A stretch of DNA of 64,000 bases, from the NCBI RefSeq assembly GCF_001006005.1, contig NZ_CP011254.1, positions 496,001 to 560,000 on the forward strand. The letters are read 5' to 3'. Positions 8,706-17,661 of the stretch are shown one piece after another. The notes beneath the pieces are model-generated. The model was not told the origin of the DNA. It did no database searches and worked only from the letters and a program-made list of their open reading frames with translations. The position numbers and the translations under genes were made by a program. The stretch is from Serratia fonticola (GTDB lineage Bacteria; Pseudomonadota; Gammaproteobacteria; Enterobacterales; Enterobacteriaceae). The stretch's first letter is position 1. The number at the start of each line of letters is the position of its first letter.

Positions 8706-10657
8706 TCGCGCGCCAGCGCCTCCGTTGGATGCAGTCGCGCCGCGTTGCGCGCTGGGAAAAAACCAAACCCCAGGCCGATCAACGCCGAGAACCCACAGGC
8801 CAGCACCAACGGCGGCCAGGTAAAAATCATGGTGAATTCCTGCGTCACCAGGGAGAAAATAACTCCCGCCAGCCCAGAGCCAATAATGCCAATCAACCCA
8901 CCCAGCGAGCAGATCACCATTGCCTCAATCAGAAACTGGCGCATGATGTCCGCAGGCCGCGCGCCGACCGAAAGGCGTATGCCGATCTCATGGGTGCGTT
9001 CGGTGACCGACACCAGCATGATATTCATCACGCCAACCCCGCCCACCAGCAGTGAAATCCCTGCAATGGCGGTGATCAGCAGCGTCATGGAATCCGAGGC
9101 TTTACGGATGGCCTTGGTCATCTGGTCATTGGTCTGGGTGAAAAAGTCGCGCCGGCCATGCGCCTGTTCCAACAGCCGTTCGACGCGCCCCTGTGCTTCG
9201 ATAAGCGAGGTCCCTTCATGCACACGCAGCATAATCGACTCGATCGGCATATCACCGGACATACGCTCCAACACCGCGGTATAAGGCATCCAGGCGCCCA
9301 ACATCATGCCGCTGTATTTGCCGCCTTTACGTTCGGCAACGCCGATCACTCGGTAAGGGGTACCCGCAAGCTGGACGATCCCACCCTCAGCCACTTCATC
9401 CGGCTCAAACAGCGTGTCGCGTAATTGCGGATCGATAATCACCACCGGCTCACGCTCATCCAGATCGCGCCGGGTAAAGCCATTACCGGAAAGGAAATTC
9501 AGGCCCTGCACACGAAAATAGGCGTTGCTGATACCGGAAATTGAAGCCATCGCCTCTTTGCCACCGCGCACCGCGGCCACGGTTTTACTGACCACCGGCG
9601 ACACGCTGTCGACATAAGGCTGGTGCTCCAACAGCTCAACATCAGCCACCGTCAGCGAGCGGGCGAGATCCGGACGCGGTTTATCCCACCCCATGCCGGG
9701 GCGAACATCTAGGGTACTGCTGCCCAACTGGCTAATTTCATTCAGTATATTTTGACGTGCGCCCTCACCCACCGCCATTGACGACACCACGGAAGAGACG
9801 CCGATAATGATGCCCAACATCGACAAAAAGGCCCTTGCCCGGTGCCCCAGTAACGCACGCCAGGCCATCTTGACCGCCTCTTGCACGCTCGGCCAGAACG
9901 GGTTGCGCCCGGTAGCCGCGGCAACCGGCAACGCAGGTTTGGTTTCCTGTAGGGCTACCGCCTCATTACGCTGGTCGGCCACGATCTCGCCGTCGCTGAT
10001 TTCGATAATGCGCTGCGCCTGATTGGCCACGTCCCGATCGTGGGTGACGATAATGATGGTATGCCCCGACCGGTGCAGCGAGTGCAGGATCCCCATCAGC
10101 TCCTGACCACTGGCACGGTCGAGCGCACCAGTTGGCTCATCAGCCAGAATAATCTCCGCCCCGTTCATCAACGCGCGGGCAATACTGACACGCTGCTGTT
10201 GCCCACCAGAGAGCTGCGCCGGTTTGTAATCCATTCGGTGCTGCAATCCAAGCCGGGTGAGCAGGTATTCGGCCCGCGTCTGGCGTTCTGCCGCAGGCAT
10301 CGCGGTATACAGGGCGGGAATAGCGACGTTTTCGGCAGCGCTCAGATAGGGCATCAGGTGATAACGCTGGAAAATAAAGCCGATGTACTGGCTGCGTAGC
10401 TGGGCCAACTGATCGCTGCTGGCAAGCTGGGTAGAGATACCCTTGATCTGCATCGTCCCCTGCGTGGGCTTGTCCAGGCAGCCGATGATATTCATCAGCG
10501 TGGATTTTCCCGAGCCGGAAGCGCCAATGATCGCCACCATTTCGCCACGCTGAATGGAGAGAGAGATATTTTTCAGCACCGCCACGGTCTGCAACCCGGA
10601 GACAAAATGCCGGGAGATCCCGCTCAATGCGATCAAGGGAGCGGATGGCTTAACCAT
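8702..10657 (-). CDS. MacB-like ABC transporter
   Basis: A 651-residue fused ABC transporter: ATPase domain first (Walker [10 protein letters not shown], signature [14 protein letters not shown], Walker [13 protein letters not shown]-loop VTHD), then a membrane segment near 275-300, a large periplasmic MacB domain and three more membrane helices with the FtsX-type [16 protein letters not shown] motif. MacB proteins pump substrates from the periplasm through a MacA/TolC conduit, and PvdRT-OpmQ does the same for pyoverdine. The start at 10657 has GGGAG eight bases upstream and overlaps the MacA-like gene by 8 bases; a start seven codons earlier has no better site. Confidence 0.92.
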   Translation of the reverse strand: MVKPSAPLIALSGISRHFVSGLQTVAVLKNISLSIQRGEMVAIIGASGSGKSTLMNIIGCLDKPTQGTMQIKGISTQLASSDQLAQLRSQYIGFIFQRYHLMPYLSAAENVAIPALYTAMPAAERQTRAEYLLTRLGLQHRMDYKPAQLSGGQQQRVSIARALMNGAEIILADEPTGALDRASGQELMGILHSLHRSGHTIIIVTHDRDVANQAQRIIEISDGEIVADQRNEAVALQETKPALPVAAATGRNPFWPSVQEAVKMAWRALLGHRARAFLSMLGIIIGVSSVVSSMAVGEGARQNILNEISQLGSSTLDVRPGMGWDKPRPDLARSLTVADVELLEHQPYVDSVSPVVSKTVAAVRGGKEAMASISGISNAYFRVQGLNFLSGNGFTRRDLDEREPVVIIDPQLRDTLFEPDEVAEGGIVQLAGTPYRVIGVAERKGGKYSGMMLGAWMPYTAVLERMSGDMPIESIMLRVHEGTSLIEAQGRVERLLEQAHGRRDFFTQTNDQMTKAIRKASDSMTLLITAIAGISLLVGGVGVMNIMLVSVTERTHEIGIRLSVGARPADIMRQFLIEAMVICSLGGLIGIIGSGLAGVIFSLVTQEFTMIFTWPPLVLACGFSALIGLGFGFFPARNAARLHPTEALARE

Positions 10658-11825
10658 TGCTAGCACTCCCGATGGCATGCTGCGCCAATACTACGCGGTC
10701 ACCCTCTTTCAGCCCCTCTTTCACTTCGGCAAACTGGCGGTCGTTCAGGCCGATGCGGATCCAGCGTGTTTCAAGCTGTTTGCCGTTCATTACCTGCACC
10801 TGATAACGATCTTTACCCTGTTGTTCACCGAAGGCGGCCACCGGCACGCGCAGGGCATTTTTCACCTGTTCGGTGATAATAAAGACCTGAGCGGTCATCG
10901 AGGTGCGCAACAGACGTTTGCTGTTGGCAATGGCAAACACGCCGCTGTAATACACCGCCGAAGCTTGCTGATTGGCAGAGCCTGACGAGTTACCTTCCTG
11001 CAAGGCTTCGTTCGGGGCTTCCTGGATCGAGCCCATCACGCTTTCGTAACGCTGTTTGGGATCGGCAACAACGTAGAACCACAGCGGTTGCCCGACGCGC
11101 ACCTTCAGGATATCAGTCTCCGAAATACGGGTGTGTACCGTCATGGTGTCCACATCCGCCAGCACCAGAATGGTCGGCACGGTTTGTGACGATACGATGG
11201 TCTGCCCTTCCTTGGTGACGATCCCCAACACTTCGCCATCGATCGGCGCTACGATGCGGGTGAAGCCCAGATTGGCTTTCGCGGTTTGCTGCTCCATCTG
11301 CGCCTGAACGATCTGCGCATCGTTGACCTTCAACTGGGCAAGCTGAGTTTGGAACTGCGCCTGCGCCTTCTCCAGATCGCTTTTCACGCCTGAACCATCA
11401 CGATCCAGCTTTATCTGACGCTTCAATTCCTGCTGATACTGCTTGAGCGTTGCCTGGGTGACTTGCTTTTGCGCTTCGGCGCTTTGCAGGGCAGCCTCCG
11501 ATTTACGCAGTGCGTTCTGTTGCAAGGTCGGGTCGATTTCCGCCAGCAGTTGCCCTCGGGTGACACGATCGCCCTGCTTCACATACAGCTTTTGCAATTG
11601 TCCGTTAACCTGCGCACCGACGCTGACCTGCAGCGCCGGCTTGAGGATACCGGTGGCCAACACGGTTTTCTCGATATCGCCACGGGCGATCTCTTCGATG
11701 TCATAGGTATTATTGTGCGTAGGCCCAACGATGAACCAGGCAATCGTGCCTATCAACACCACCTGACACAGCAAGGCAATCGGCACTAGCCTGCGTTTAT
11801 CCATGCCAAACATTTTCAACTTCAT
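10650..11825 (-). CDS. MacA/HlyD-family membrane fusion protein
   Basis: A 391-residue periplasmic adaptor. It has one N-terminal membrane helix (residues 12-33), a biotinyl-lipoyl half (GQLQKLYVKQGDRVTRGQLL), a long alpha-helical hairpin (about 90-190), the second lipoyl half (FTRIVAPIDGEVLGIVTKEGQ) and beta-barrel domains. The pattern is MacA-like rather than CvaA-like. It would link the MacB-like ATPase to the NodT-like channel; it could also serve the C39 exporter encoded just upstream, since that exporter has no other adaptor. Its ATG overlaps the stop of the C39 exporter gene (TAATG). Confidence 0.92.
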   Translation of the reverse strand: MKLKMFGMDKRRLVPIALLCQVVLIGTIAWFIVGPTHNNTYDIEEIARGDIEKTVLATGILKPALQVSVGAQVNGQLQKLYVKQGDRVTRGQLLAEIDPTLQQNALRKSEAALQSAEAQKQVTQATLKQYQQELKRQIKLDRDGSGVKSDLEKAQAQFQTQLAQLKVNDAQIVQAQMEQQTAKANLGFTRIVAPIDGEVLGIVTKEGQTIVSSQTVPTILVLADVDTMTVHTRISETDILKVRVGQPLWFYVVADPKQRYESVMGSIQEAPNEALQEGNSSGSANQQASAVYYSGVFAIANSKRLLRTSMTAQVFIITEQVKNALRVPVAAFGEQQGKDRYQVQVMNGKQLETRWIRIGLNDRQFAEVKEGLKEGDRVVLAQHAIGSASNG

Positions 11826-13972
11826 TAACTCACCGCCGTGGTTAACGCTGCTGACGCTTCAAGCTCCGTAGCAACGCTCACCACATGGCCGTTGCTCACG
11901 CGGTACACCCGATCAAACATCGGCAATACGCTTTCGCTGTGCGTCACGGTGATCAACGTTTTATGCTGCTCGCGGCAATGTGTCAGCAAGGTGGTCATCA
12001 CCTGGTGCGCAGTTTCCTCATCCAGGTTGGCCGTAGGCTCATCGAGCACCAGCACCGGACGATCGCTGTACATAGCCCGCGCCAGCAGCAGACGTTGGCG
12101 CTGCCCCAGCGATAGCCCGGCATGACTCTCACGGATCAGGGCATTCAAGCCCCCCGGCAGTTTTTCTATCACCGAGCTCAGATTCAGCCCTGCAAGGGAG
12201 CGCTCGATCTGCCGATGTTTGCGCTCATCAAACCCCTCATCAAACAGGGTGATATTTTGCAGCACCGAGGCATTGAACAAGATGTCCTCCTGGCTTTGCA
12301 GGAAGAAAAGCGCGTGCACCTGCTGATAATCGAGCGGCTGCCCATCGACAATCACCTGCCCCTGTTGCGGTGCCATCAGGCCGGTCATCACTTTCAGCAA
12401 GGTACTTTTCCCCGCCCCCGACTCACCCACAATGGCAATGCTTTTCCCCGGTTTGAGAGACAGGGAAAGGTCCTGCAATACCGGCTTCTGGGCGTCATAG
12501 GCAAAAGCGATATTTTTATAACGTAACTGCGAAGTGAATTTAGGGATCGGTGCAGGTACCGCATCCTCCGCCCTATCCTGTTCAGGCCGTGATGGGAACA
12601 AGTCCCTGGCGCGGGTATCGATCACGTGCAGCTGATTCTTTTGCAGGACGGAGTAGAAAATCTTGGTGATATAAGAGGTGAAGATTTCACGCACAAAACT
12701 GTAGGCAAAGAACTCACCCAGCGTGATAGTGCCGTTTTTCAGCAACGGCAGCGCCAGCAACATAAAGAACACCATCTCCAGGCTGCCTATCAACTGATAG
12801 AGGCTGCTTTTGACCTGCTCGTACATCTTCTGCTGCTGGCGACAGGTAAACAGCGACAGAGCAAACTTGGCAAACATCCCCTTGCGCTGGCTGTCCAATC
12901 CGGCGGACTTGATGGTGGAGAACCCTTGAATACTCTCCAGGATAAAGTCGCTCTGCTCGGCGGTCTTGACCTGCAACTGCTGGGTGTAAAAACGGTCACG
13001 ATAGATAGCCCAGACGCTGACCAACCCCATCAGAGTGACCCCCACACCAGACACCATGGCCAGCAGCGGGCTCATGTAGCACATCACCGCCAGTGCGATA
13101 GCGCCGATGATCCAGTCGGTACGCAGGCCGTTATCCAGCTCGATTTTAGTCCCCGACGCCATCTGCCAGTTGGAAAAACGGCTGAAGACTTCGCCCGGTG
13201 CGCGTTTATCAAAGAAGTTCAGCGAATTACTGAGCAGGCGCGAGAATCCCGCCACGCTGTTGATCACCACAAAGCGTTTGATAAAGCGCTCGGTGATCCA
13301 ACGCACGCCGAAAGCCAGCGTGGTCGAAACGACAAACGCCAACAGGAAGTAGAAGTAAGGGAAGTCGGTTTCACCTGCGCTGGAAAAAACCTGATTGATG
13401 GCGCTGCTGACCATCGTCGGCATAATAAACAGCGTTAAAGAGATCAGAAACGCCAGTATCATCAGCCGGTAAATACCGGGGATACGCGCGGTTTCTTTCA
13501 GGCTCATGGTGTCGGACGCACTGAAGCGTTTACTGGGCTGAACATTGGCCAGCGCCTGAGGGTCAGGCTGGGTTTCACTGTCCAGCACCAACGCATAACC
13601 GCTGATTTCCATTTTTAACGCATCAATCGGCAACAGTTGCTGGCCAATGCCCGGGTTCATCACGCAAACGTGATTACCTTTACGGTAGGCCAGCACCACA
13701 TAATGGCTCGCCCCATAATGTAAAATGGCAGGCAGCGGTATTTCCGCCAGTTCACCGTGCTCGAAGGCCACGGGATAGGCGGGCATCGCCAGTTCAGCCA
13801 TAATGTCGCACAGTGTGGCCAGCGAGGTGCCATGCTGCGAGGCGGGATAGCGCTCCCGCAAGCTCTCCAATGGCGCACTGATGCCCTGCGTTTCCGCCAT
13901 CATGGCGATGCAGGCCAGTCCACATTCATTCGTTTCGCCTTGAAACACCAGCGCCGGGATTATCTTTTCCAT
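11825..13972 (-). CDS. C39-peptidase ABC exporter (bacteriocin type)
   Basis: A 715-residue exporter with an N-terminal C39 peptidase domain, six membrane helices (about 165-420) and a C-terminal ATPase. The peptidase has the catalytic Cys in TNECGLACIAMM and His in LHYGASHYVVL, but the usual Asp of DPxxG is Asn (MNPGIGQ). The ATPase has Walker A GESGAGKST, a variant signature LSLGQRQR and Walker B VLVLDEPTANLD. The family cuts leaders after Gly-Gly while exporting peptides such as microcin V; the leader of the 15809-16003 peptide ends in exactly such a pair. This enzyme is the main reason to call the cluster a peptide-export system. Confidence 0.93.
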   Translation of the reverse strand: MEKIIPALVFQGETNECGLACIAMMAETQGISAPLESLRERYPASQHGTSLATLCDIMAELAMPAYPVAFEHGELAEIPLPAILHYGASHYVVLAYRKGNHVCVMNPGIGQQLLPIDALKMEISGYALVLDSETQPDPQALANVQPSKRFSASDTMSLKETARIPGIYRLMILAFLISLTLFIMPTMVSSAINQVFSSAGETDFPYFYFLLAFVVSTTLAFGVRWITERFIKRFVVINSVAGFSRLLSNSLNFFDKRAPGEVFSRFSNWQMASGTKIELDNGLRTDWIIGAIALAVMCYMSPLLAMVSGVGVTLMGLVSVWAIYRDRFYTQQLQVKTAEQSDFILESIQGFSTIKSAGLDSQRKGMFAKFALSLFTCRQQQKMYEQVKSSLYQLIGSLEMVFFMLLALPLLKNGTITLGEFFAYSFVREIFTSYITKIFYSVLQKNQLHVIDTRARDLFPSRPEQDRAEDAVPAPIPKFTSQLRYKNIAFAYDAQKPVLQDLSLSLKPGKSIAIVGESGAGKSTLLKVMTGLMAPQQGQVIVDGQPLDYQQVHALFFLQSQEDILFNASVLQNITLFDEGFDERKHRQIERSLAGLNLSSVIEKLPGGLNALIRESHAGLSLGQRQRLLLARAMYSDRPVLVLDEPTANLDEETAHQVMTTLLTHCREQHKTLITVTHSESVLPMFDRVYRVSNGHVVSVATELEASAALTTAVS

Positions 13973-13996
13973 GATCTGACTTCTTCAATTTCCAGG

Positions 13997-14944
13997 TTAT
14001 TCATTGATAAAAAATAACGAATGTGAGTGCCATAACAGCCAATCTTCCGGGTGCCTGACGATCGACGTTTCAATCAGCTCCGGCAGTTTGGCTTTCAGGT
14101 TGCAGGCCGGTATCGGCGGATAGATGTGGATTTTTATTCCCTGGTCGTAATAGAGGTAATAAGAGACCACCTGCGCAGACAAGGCTCTGGCGATACGAAT
14201 AACGCCGCTGTGCAGGTTGGCCGGGCGATCAAACAGGCGACAACTCAGCTTCGCCGTTTTCGCCTCATTGGTATTAACGGTGTAATCCGGTGAGATGTCG
14301 GGGAAAATCATGATATTGCGTTGATGATCGGCCGCCGCCATAATCGCGCTAGTCAAATTGCCGGCAATCGCCCGGTTATCATCATGGATCGAGCAGTAAG
14401 TCAGGTTAATTCCCGCTTGCTGCCGCGTTCTTTCCTGATAGACCTCTGCACTGGCAGAAACCACCACCGTTGCCTGCCCCGGAAACACCCCAGCCCCTAC
14501 CATGCCAGCCAGCACGTCAGAGACCATATGCAGAGGTGCAAGCACCACCGGTTGCCCTGCTCGGTGCAAGGGCTCGACGACTGCGTTGAGCTGTACCTGA
14601 CAATGTTCCAACTGGGCCAGGAGGTGAGCGTTAGCGGCATGGGCAGCGGCCAGATCCAGCAAGCGACGACGCTGGCTGATCTTGGCAAAATCCACCTTAC
14701 GGCCATCATCAATCAGGCATTGCTTATTGGCTGCGGCCACAAAAGCACGCCTGCGCTCCCCCCGGTTATTCAACCGCAGCCAGCGGCTAAGCGCCGCCAG
14801 CCCAAGAAACCAACGATAATCGCCATGCCGCAGCAACCAGCAAACGGTCTTGTCCTGTGCTCTGCGCAATGGCGAAAAACTCCGCGCGATTTTTGCGAGG
14901 GCATCTCTCCATGCCAGGTAAACCCACACGGCAAAGAAACGCAT
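13997..14944 (-). CDS. LpxL/HtrB-like acyltransferase
   Basis: A 315-residue inner-membrane acyltransferase-like protein related to lipid A late acyltransferases. Supporting features are the N-terminal hydrophobic segment, the block VVLAPLHMVSDVLAG, the FPDISPDY segment and the overall length. The catalytic motif is unusual: His139 and Asp143 are separated by three residues, whereas LpxL-type enzymes have four. It sits between the DsbA-like and C39 exporter genes and overlaps the DsbA-like stop (TAATG). Inference: it moves an acyl chain from the cluster's ACP to the peptide or to a lipid. A role in self-protection through lipid change is an alternative. Confidence 0.7.
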   Translation of the reverse strand: MRFFAVWVYLAWRDALAKIARSFSPLRRAQDKTVCWLLRHGDYRWFLGLAALSRWLRLNNRGERRRAFVAAANKQCLIDDGRKVDFAKISQRRRLLDLAAAHAANAHLLAQLEHCQVQLNAVVEPLHRAGQPVVLAPLHMVSDVLAGMVGAGVFPGQATVVVSASAEVYQERTRQQAGINLTYCSIHDDNRAIAGNLTSAIMAAADHQRNIMIFPDISPDYTVNTNEAKTAKLSCRLFDRPANLHSGVIRIARALSAQVVSYYLYYDQGIKIHIYPPIPACNLKAKLPELIETSIVRHPEDWLLWHSHSLFFINE

Positions 14945-15612
14945 TATTGCTCCAGCGGTTTATCATGCTGCAGCAGCGACAGCAGGTGATCGGCAAATTC
15001 CGGGAAATCGCGATCCTGCAGGGCCAGCCACTTCTTGCTGACGATAAAGGTTGGGGTCGCGTTGATTTTGTAGTGATCGGACACGATGGTCATATAGCTC
15101 AGCAACTCTGCGACCTGCGGAGTTTGACTGGCAGCGTGATAAGCCGCGAGATCGATACCATTCTCCATCAACCAGCTATCAAGATTTTGGGGTTTACTCA
15201 GATCGCTTTGCTGTTTGATGACGGCGTTATAGGCACTTTCACGGTGCTGAGGTTCAATGCCCATCACCGTCAGGGTGGCAAATAATGGGGCGAAACTTGC
15301 CAGACCATTGCTCTGCGCATTATTGAGATGCAGACGGATCAGTTTTGTACCTGCTGGCATACGCGCTTCCAGCTTGGCAATATTCTCTTCGTTTATGGCA
15401 CAGTAGTGGCAGCCGTAAGAGAATATCTCGACGATGGTATTACCCTCTTTGATCGGGCTATTCTTGATCTCGTCATCGCTGACGGCAACCAGAGCTTGCT
15501 GTTCGATGCCCTGATTCAATACAAAATAGTGGAAATAGGCCGTTGTGATCAACGAGGAAATAACGATGATCGCCAAGGTATAAATGAGAAGCAGCAGGGG
15601 TCTTTTGAACAT
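14944..15612 (-). CDS. membrane-anchored DsbA-like thiol oxidoreductase
   Basis: A 222-residue thioredoxin-fold protein with one N-terminal membrane helix (residues 5-26) and the active site C68-H-Y-C71 in IFSYGCHYC, the same CxxC composition style as DsbA, plus the cis-proline loop ATPTFIV near residue 188. It should act in the periplasm. With a precursor core of five cysteines encoded directly upstream, the simplest job is disulfide formation or shuffling in that peptide. AGGATG precedes the start. It is not the housekeeping DsbA or DsbC; dsbC is present separately at 46039-46752. Confidence 0.88.
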   Translation of the reverse strand: MFKRPLLLLIYTLAIIVISSLITTAYFHYFVLNQGIEQQALVAVSDDEIKNSPIKEGNTIVEIFSYGCHYCAINEENIAKLEARMPAGTKLIRLHLNNAQSNGLASFAPLFATLTVMGIEPQHRESAYNAVIKQQSDLSKPQNLDSWLMENGIDLAAYHAASQTPQVAELLSYMTIVSDHYKINATPTFIVSKKWLALQDRDFPEFADHLLSLLQHDKPLEQ

Positions 15613-15676
15613 AAGCCATACATCCTAAAAAAGGCACACCAATGAGATCTTATAACGGAGGGATAGCCATTTTTAT

Positions 15677-15739
15677 TTAGCACGTAGCGCCGTTGGCGAA
15701 CCAACAGCCATCACATCCCTGTCCATCAATAAGCACCAT
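15677..15739 (-). CDS. possible 20-residue Cys-rich peptide or gene remnant
   Basis: Between the precursor and the DsbA-like gene a short frame encodes MVLIDGQGCDGCWFANGATC and stops. The open frame extends upstream for a further 11 codons without an ATG (including SACLR). The ribosome binding site is poor, so translation is doubtful. The pattern GCxxCWFxNGxxC recalls the end of DUF333-type cysteine-rich proteins, and three cysteines in 20 residues beside a disulfide enzyme are notable. It may be a second small product, a degraded second precursor, or chance. Confidence 0.3.
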   Translation of the reverse strand: MVLIDGQGCDGCWFANGATC

Positions 15740-15808
15740 TCTCAAACAGGCCGATGCAAAAATCCTATCGCATCAGCCCAAACTTATATCCTGAAACTCA
15801 GGAAGAGC

Positions 15809-16003
15809 TTACGGCCGGCCAGCCGGGCAGTTGGCAGAGTCAACAGATGAGCTAGTCTGACTCACAATTCGGCCATTCTTATCCAGGCAAGTTCTGACTA
15901 GATAGCAAGCACCACCAACGCCACCCACATACTCAACAGCACAGACTCTTTTACATTTACCACCAACAATTGCACCTGCATCTAAGGTATTAACTTTTTT
16001 CAC
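15809..16003 (-). CDS. microcin-like precursor with double-glycine leader
   Basis: A 64-residue precursor starting at a GTG with AGGA seven bases upstream (an ATG 10 codons earlier in frame lacks such a site). The leader MKKVNTLDAGAIVGG is 15 residues, ends in Gly-Gly and resembles the class II microcin V leader. The predicted core of 49 residues starts KCKRVC, is rich in Gly in the middle (YVGGVGGACYLV) and has five cysteines at core positions 2, 6, 18, 24 and 44. The first downstream genes are a thiol oxidoreductase and, three genes on, a C39 exporter. No immunity gene is recognisable. Activity is inferred from architecture only. Confidence 0.8.
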   Translation of the reverse strand: MKKVNTLDAGAIVGGKCKRVCAVEYVGGVGGACYLVRTCLDKNGRIVSQTSSSVDSANCPAGRP

Positions 16004-16073
16004 AGTGTCGTCCTTTTTATAAAAGTGAAACAAAAACAGCCCGAGTAACGTCTATCATCAGTGATAGAGTAAT

Positions 16074-16124
16074 CCTACGCTTGATATAAAGGCACAATTA
16101 ACCATACCTTTATTAAAGCGTAGG
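16074..16124. promoter_or_regulatory. large inverted repeat upstream of the precursor gene
   Basis: CCTACGCTTGATATAAAGG (16074-16092) and CCTTTATTAAAGCGTAGG (16107-16124) are near-perfect inverted copies with a 14-base loop. A smaller hairpin, CTATCATCAGTGATAG, lies at 16052-16067. Both are 50-120 bases before the precursor start and could be an operator for a dimeric regulator, a structured leader or an insulating hairpin. Confidence 0.45.
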
Positions 16125-16134
16125 GAGTTAAGTT

Positions 16135-16551
16135 AAAGTTAATTATTTCTCTCTATCAAAAGAGCTCTGACCCAAGGATAGCCCGACGTTTAAAGCAGAT
16201 CAATAATAATTTTTATGGCAATTGACATATTCCAACCAGATCATAACACCGCTAATGCAGGATATTTCTCGCTAAATAATAAGATTAAATACAATAGGAA
16301 AATACACTACTAGATATACCGTACCAAATAACAATAATTAATAAAGGACAATTCCCTGAGCGTAAAAGCAGCCCCACATCAAGAACGCAAGATATTAAAG
16401 AGAATCTAAACAGTATTACGAGGCGATAATCGGAGGGAGAGAGCGGAACCACTTGCAATGTTGATAGCACGAGGTGTGCGGCACTGGGCTTTTTATCATA
16501 CGTAGCGAAGCCCGATACACGGATGTACCGGGCTAAGCCAAACGGACAAGC
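16135..16551. other. gene-less stretch between precursor and porin genes
   Basis: AT-rich DNA without a convincing gene. A hairpin AGCCCGATACA/TGTACCGGGCT at about 16510-16535 lies just past the porin stop codon but lacks a clear T tract, so it is only a weak terminator candidate for the porin. The promoter of the microcin-like operon should lie in the right-hand part of the region nearer 16074-16150; I cannot place it with certainty. Confidence 0.4.
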
Positions 16552-17661
16552 TTAGAACTGGTAAACGATACCGACCGAGGTCACGTTATCGGTGTTGAGA
16601 CCCGCCTTGCTGGTAAAGTCGTTTTCATCCAGCAGGTTGATTTTATGATCCACATAGGTGGACATGTTTTTATTGAAGGCATAGGTGGCCCCCAGATCAA
16701 CATACTTCACCAGGTTCTGGCTGCCAAAGCCCTGAATGTCTTTGGCATTGGACTGTACGTAGGCCACGGACGGACGCAAGCCAAAGTCGAACTGATACTG
16801 TGCCACCAGCTCAATATTCTGAGCCTTGTCGGCAAAGCCATAAGCCTGACTATTACGGCTGCCAAAACGGTTAGCGTTATAAGACTGGGTAAACATGGCC
16901 GCCAGGTAGACATTATTGGCATCGTATTTCAGACCGGTGCTATAGGCCTGAGCCTTATCGCCATTACCCAGGATTGCCGGGTTGTTGCGGCCGTTCTGGT
17001 CTGCCGTGCGATCGGCACTGAAGAACGCACCGGCTGCGCTGATGCCATAACCCAAATCGTAACTGACGGACATGCCGTAGCCGTTACCGTTCTGCGCCAA
17101 TACATCGCGGTAGTTGTTGGATTCGGAGGCGCTGCCGTTGGTGCCCTGATATTGCAGAGCAAAATTCAGGCCTTCAACCATGCCGAAGAAGTCGCTGTTA
17201 CGGTAAGTCAGCAAACCGTTGCCACGTTGGAACAGGAAGTTATCGGCACCGTAGGTGTCCCCACCGAACTCTGGCAGTACGTCGGTCCATGCACCGATGT
17301 CATACATCACGCCGTAGTTACGGCCATAATCCAGTGAACCATAATTGGCGAATTTCAAACCGGCAAACCCTACACGGGTAAAGCTGTTGTTGGCTTCGCT
17401 TTCTGCCTGGTTCAGGTTAACCTGGTACTCCCACATGCCGAAGCCGGTCAGGCTGTCGTTGATTTGGGTTTCGCCACGCAGGCCCAGACGCATATAAGAC
17501 TGATCGCCATCAACCGAGTCGTTACTGGAGAAGTAGCGCTGGCCGTCAATCTTGCCGAACAGATCCAGCTTGTTACCGTCCTTGTTGTAGATTTCAGCAG
17601 CGCCCGCGGTGCCTGCAACCAGCAAAGCCGGAACCAACAGTGAAAGTACGCGAATTTTCAT
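16552..17661 (-). CDS. general trimeric porin (OmpC/OmpF family)
   Basis: A 369-residue outer-membrane porin. Signal peptide [21 protein letters not shown], mature start [17 protein letters not shown], the constriction-loop [13 protein letters not shown] and a C-terminal Phe (VGIVYQF) are all standard for enterobacterial general porins. It should allow diffusion of small hydrophilic solutes. Which of OmpC, OmpF or PhoE it corresponds to cannot be decided by eye. It is alone, with a long AT-rich upstream region that probably carries OmpR-type regulation. Confidence 0.95.
   Translation of the reverse strand: MKIRVLSLLVPALLVAGTAGAAEIYNKDGNKLDLFGKIDGQRYFSSNDSVDGDQSYMRLGLRGETQINDSLTGFGMWEYQVNLNQAESEANNSFTRVGFAGLKFANYGSLDYGRNYGVMYDIGAWTDVLPEFGGDTYGADNFLFQRGNGLLTYRNSDFFGMVEGLNFALQYQGTNGSASESNNYRDVLAQNGNGYGMSVSYDLGYGISAAGAFFSADRTADQNGRNNPAILGNGDKAQAYSTGLKYDANNVYLAAMFTQSYNANRFGSRNSQAYGFADKAQNIELVAQYQFDFGLRPSVAYVQSNAKDIQGFGSQNLVKYVDLGATYAFNKNMSTYVDHKINLLDENDFTSKAGLNTDNVTSVGIVYQF

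Noticed and set aside
16285..16470. 61-residue leftward frame upstream of the microcin-like gene
   Set aside because: No ribosome binding site, no leader motif, odd composition; nothing supports translation.
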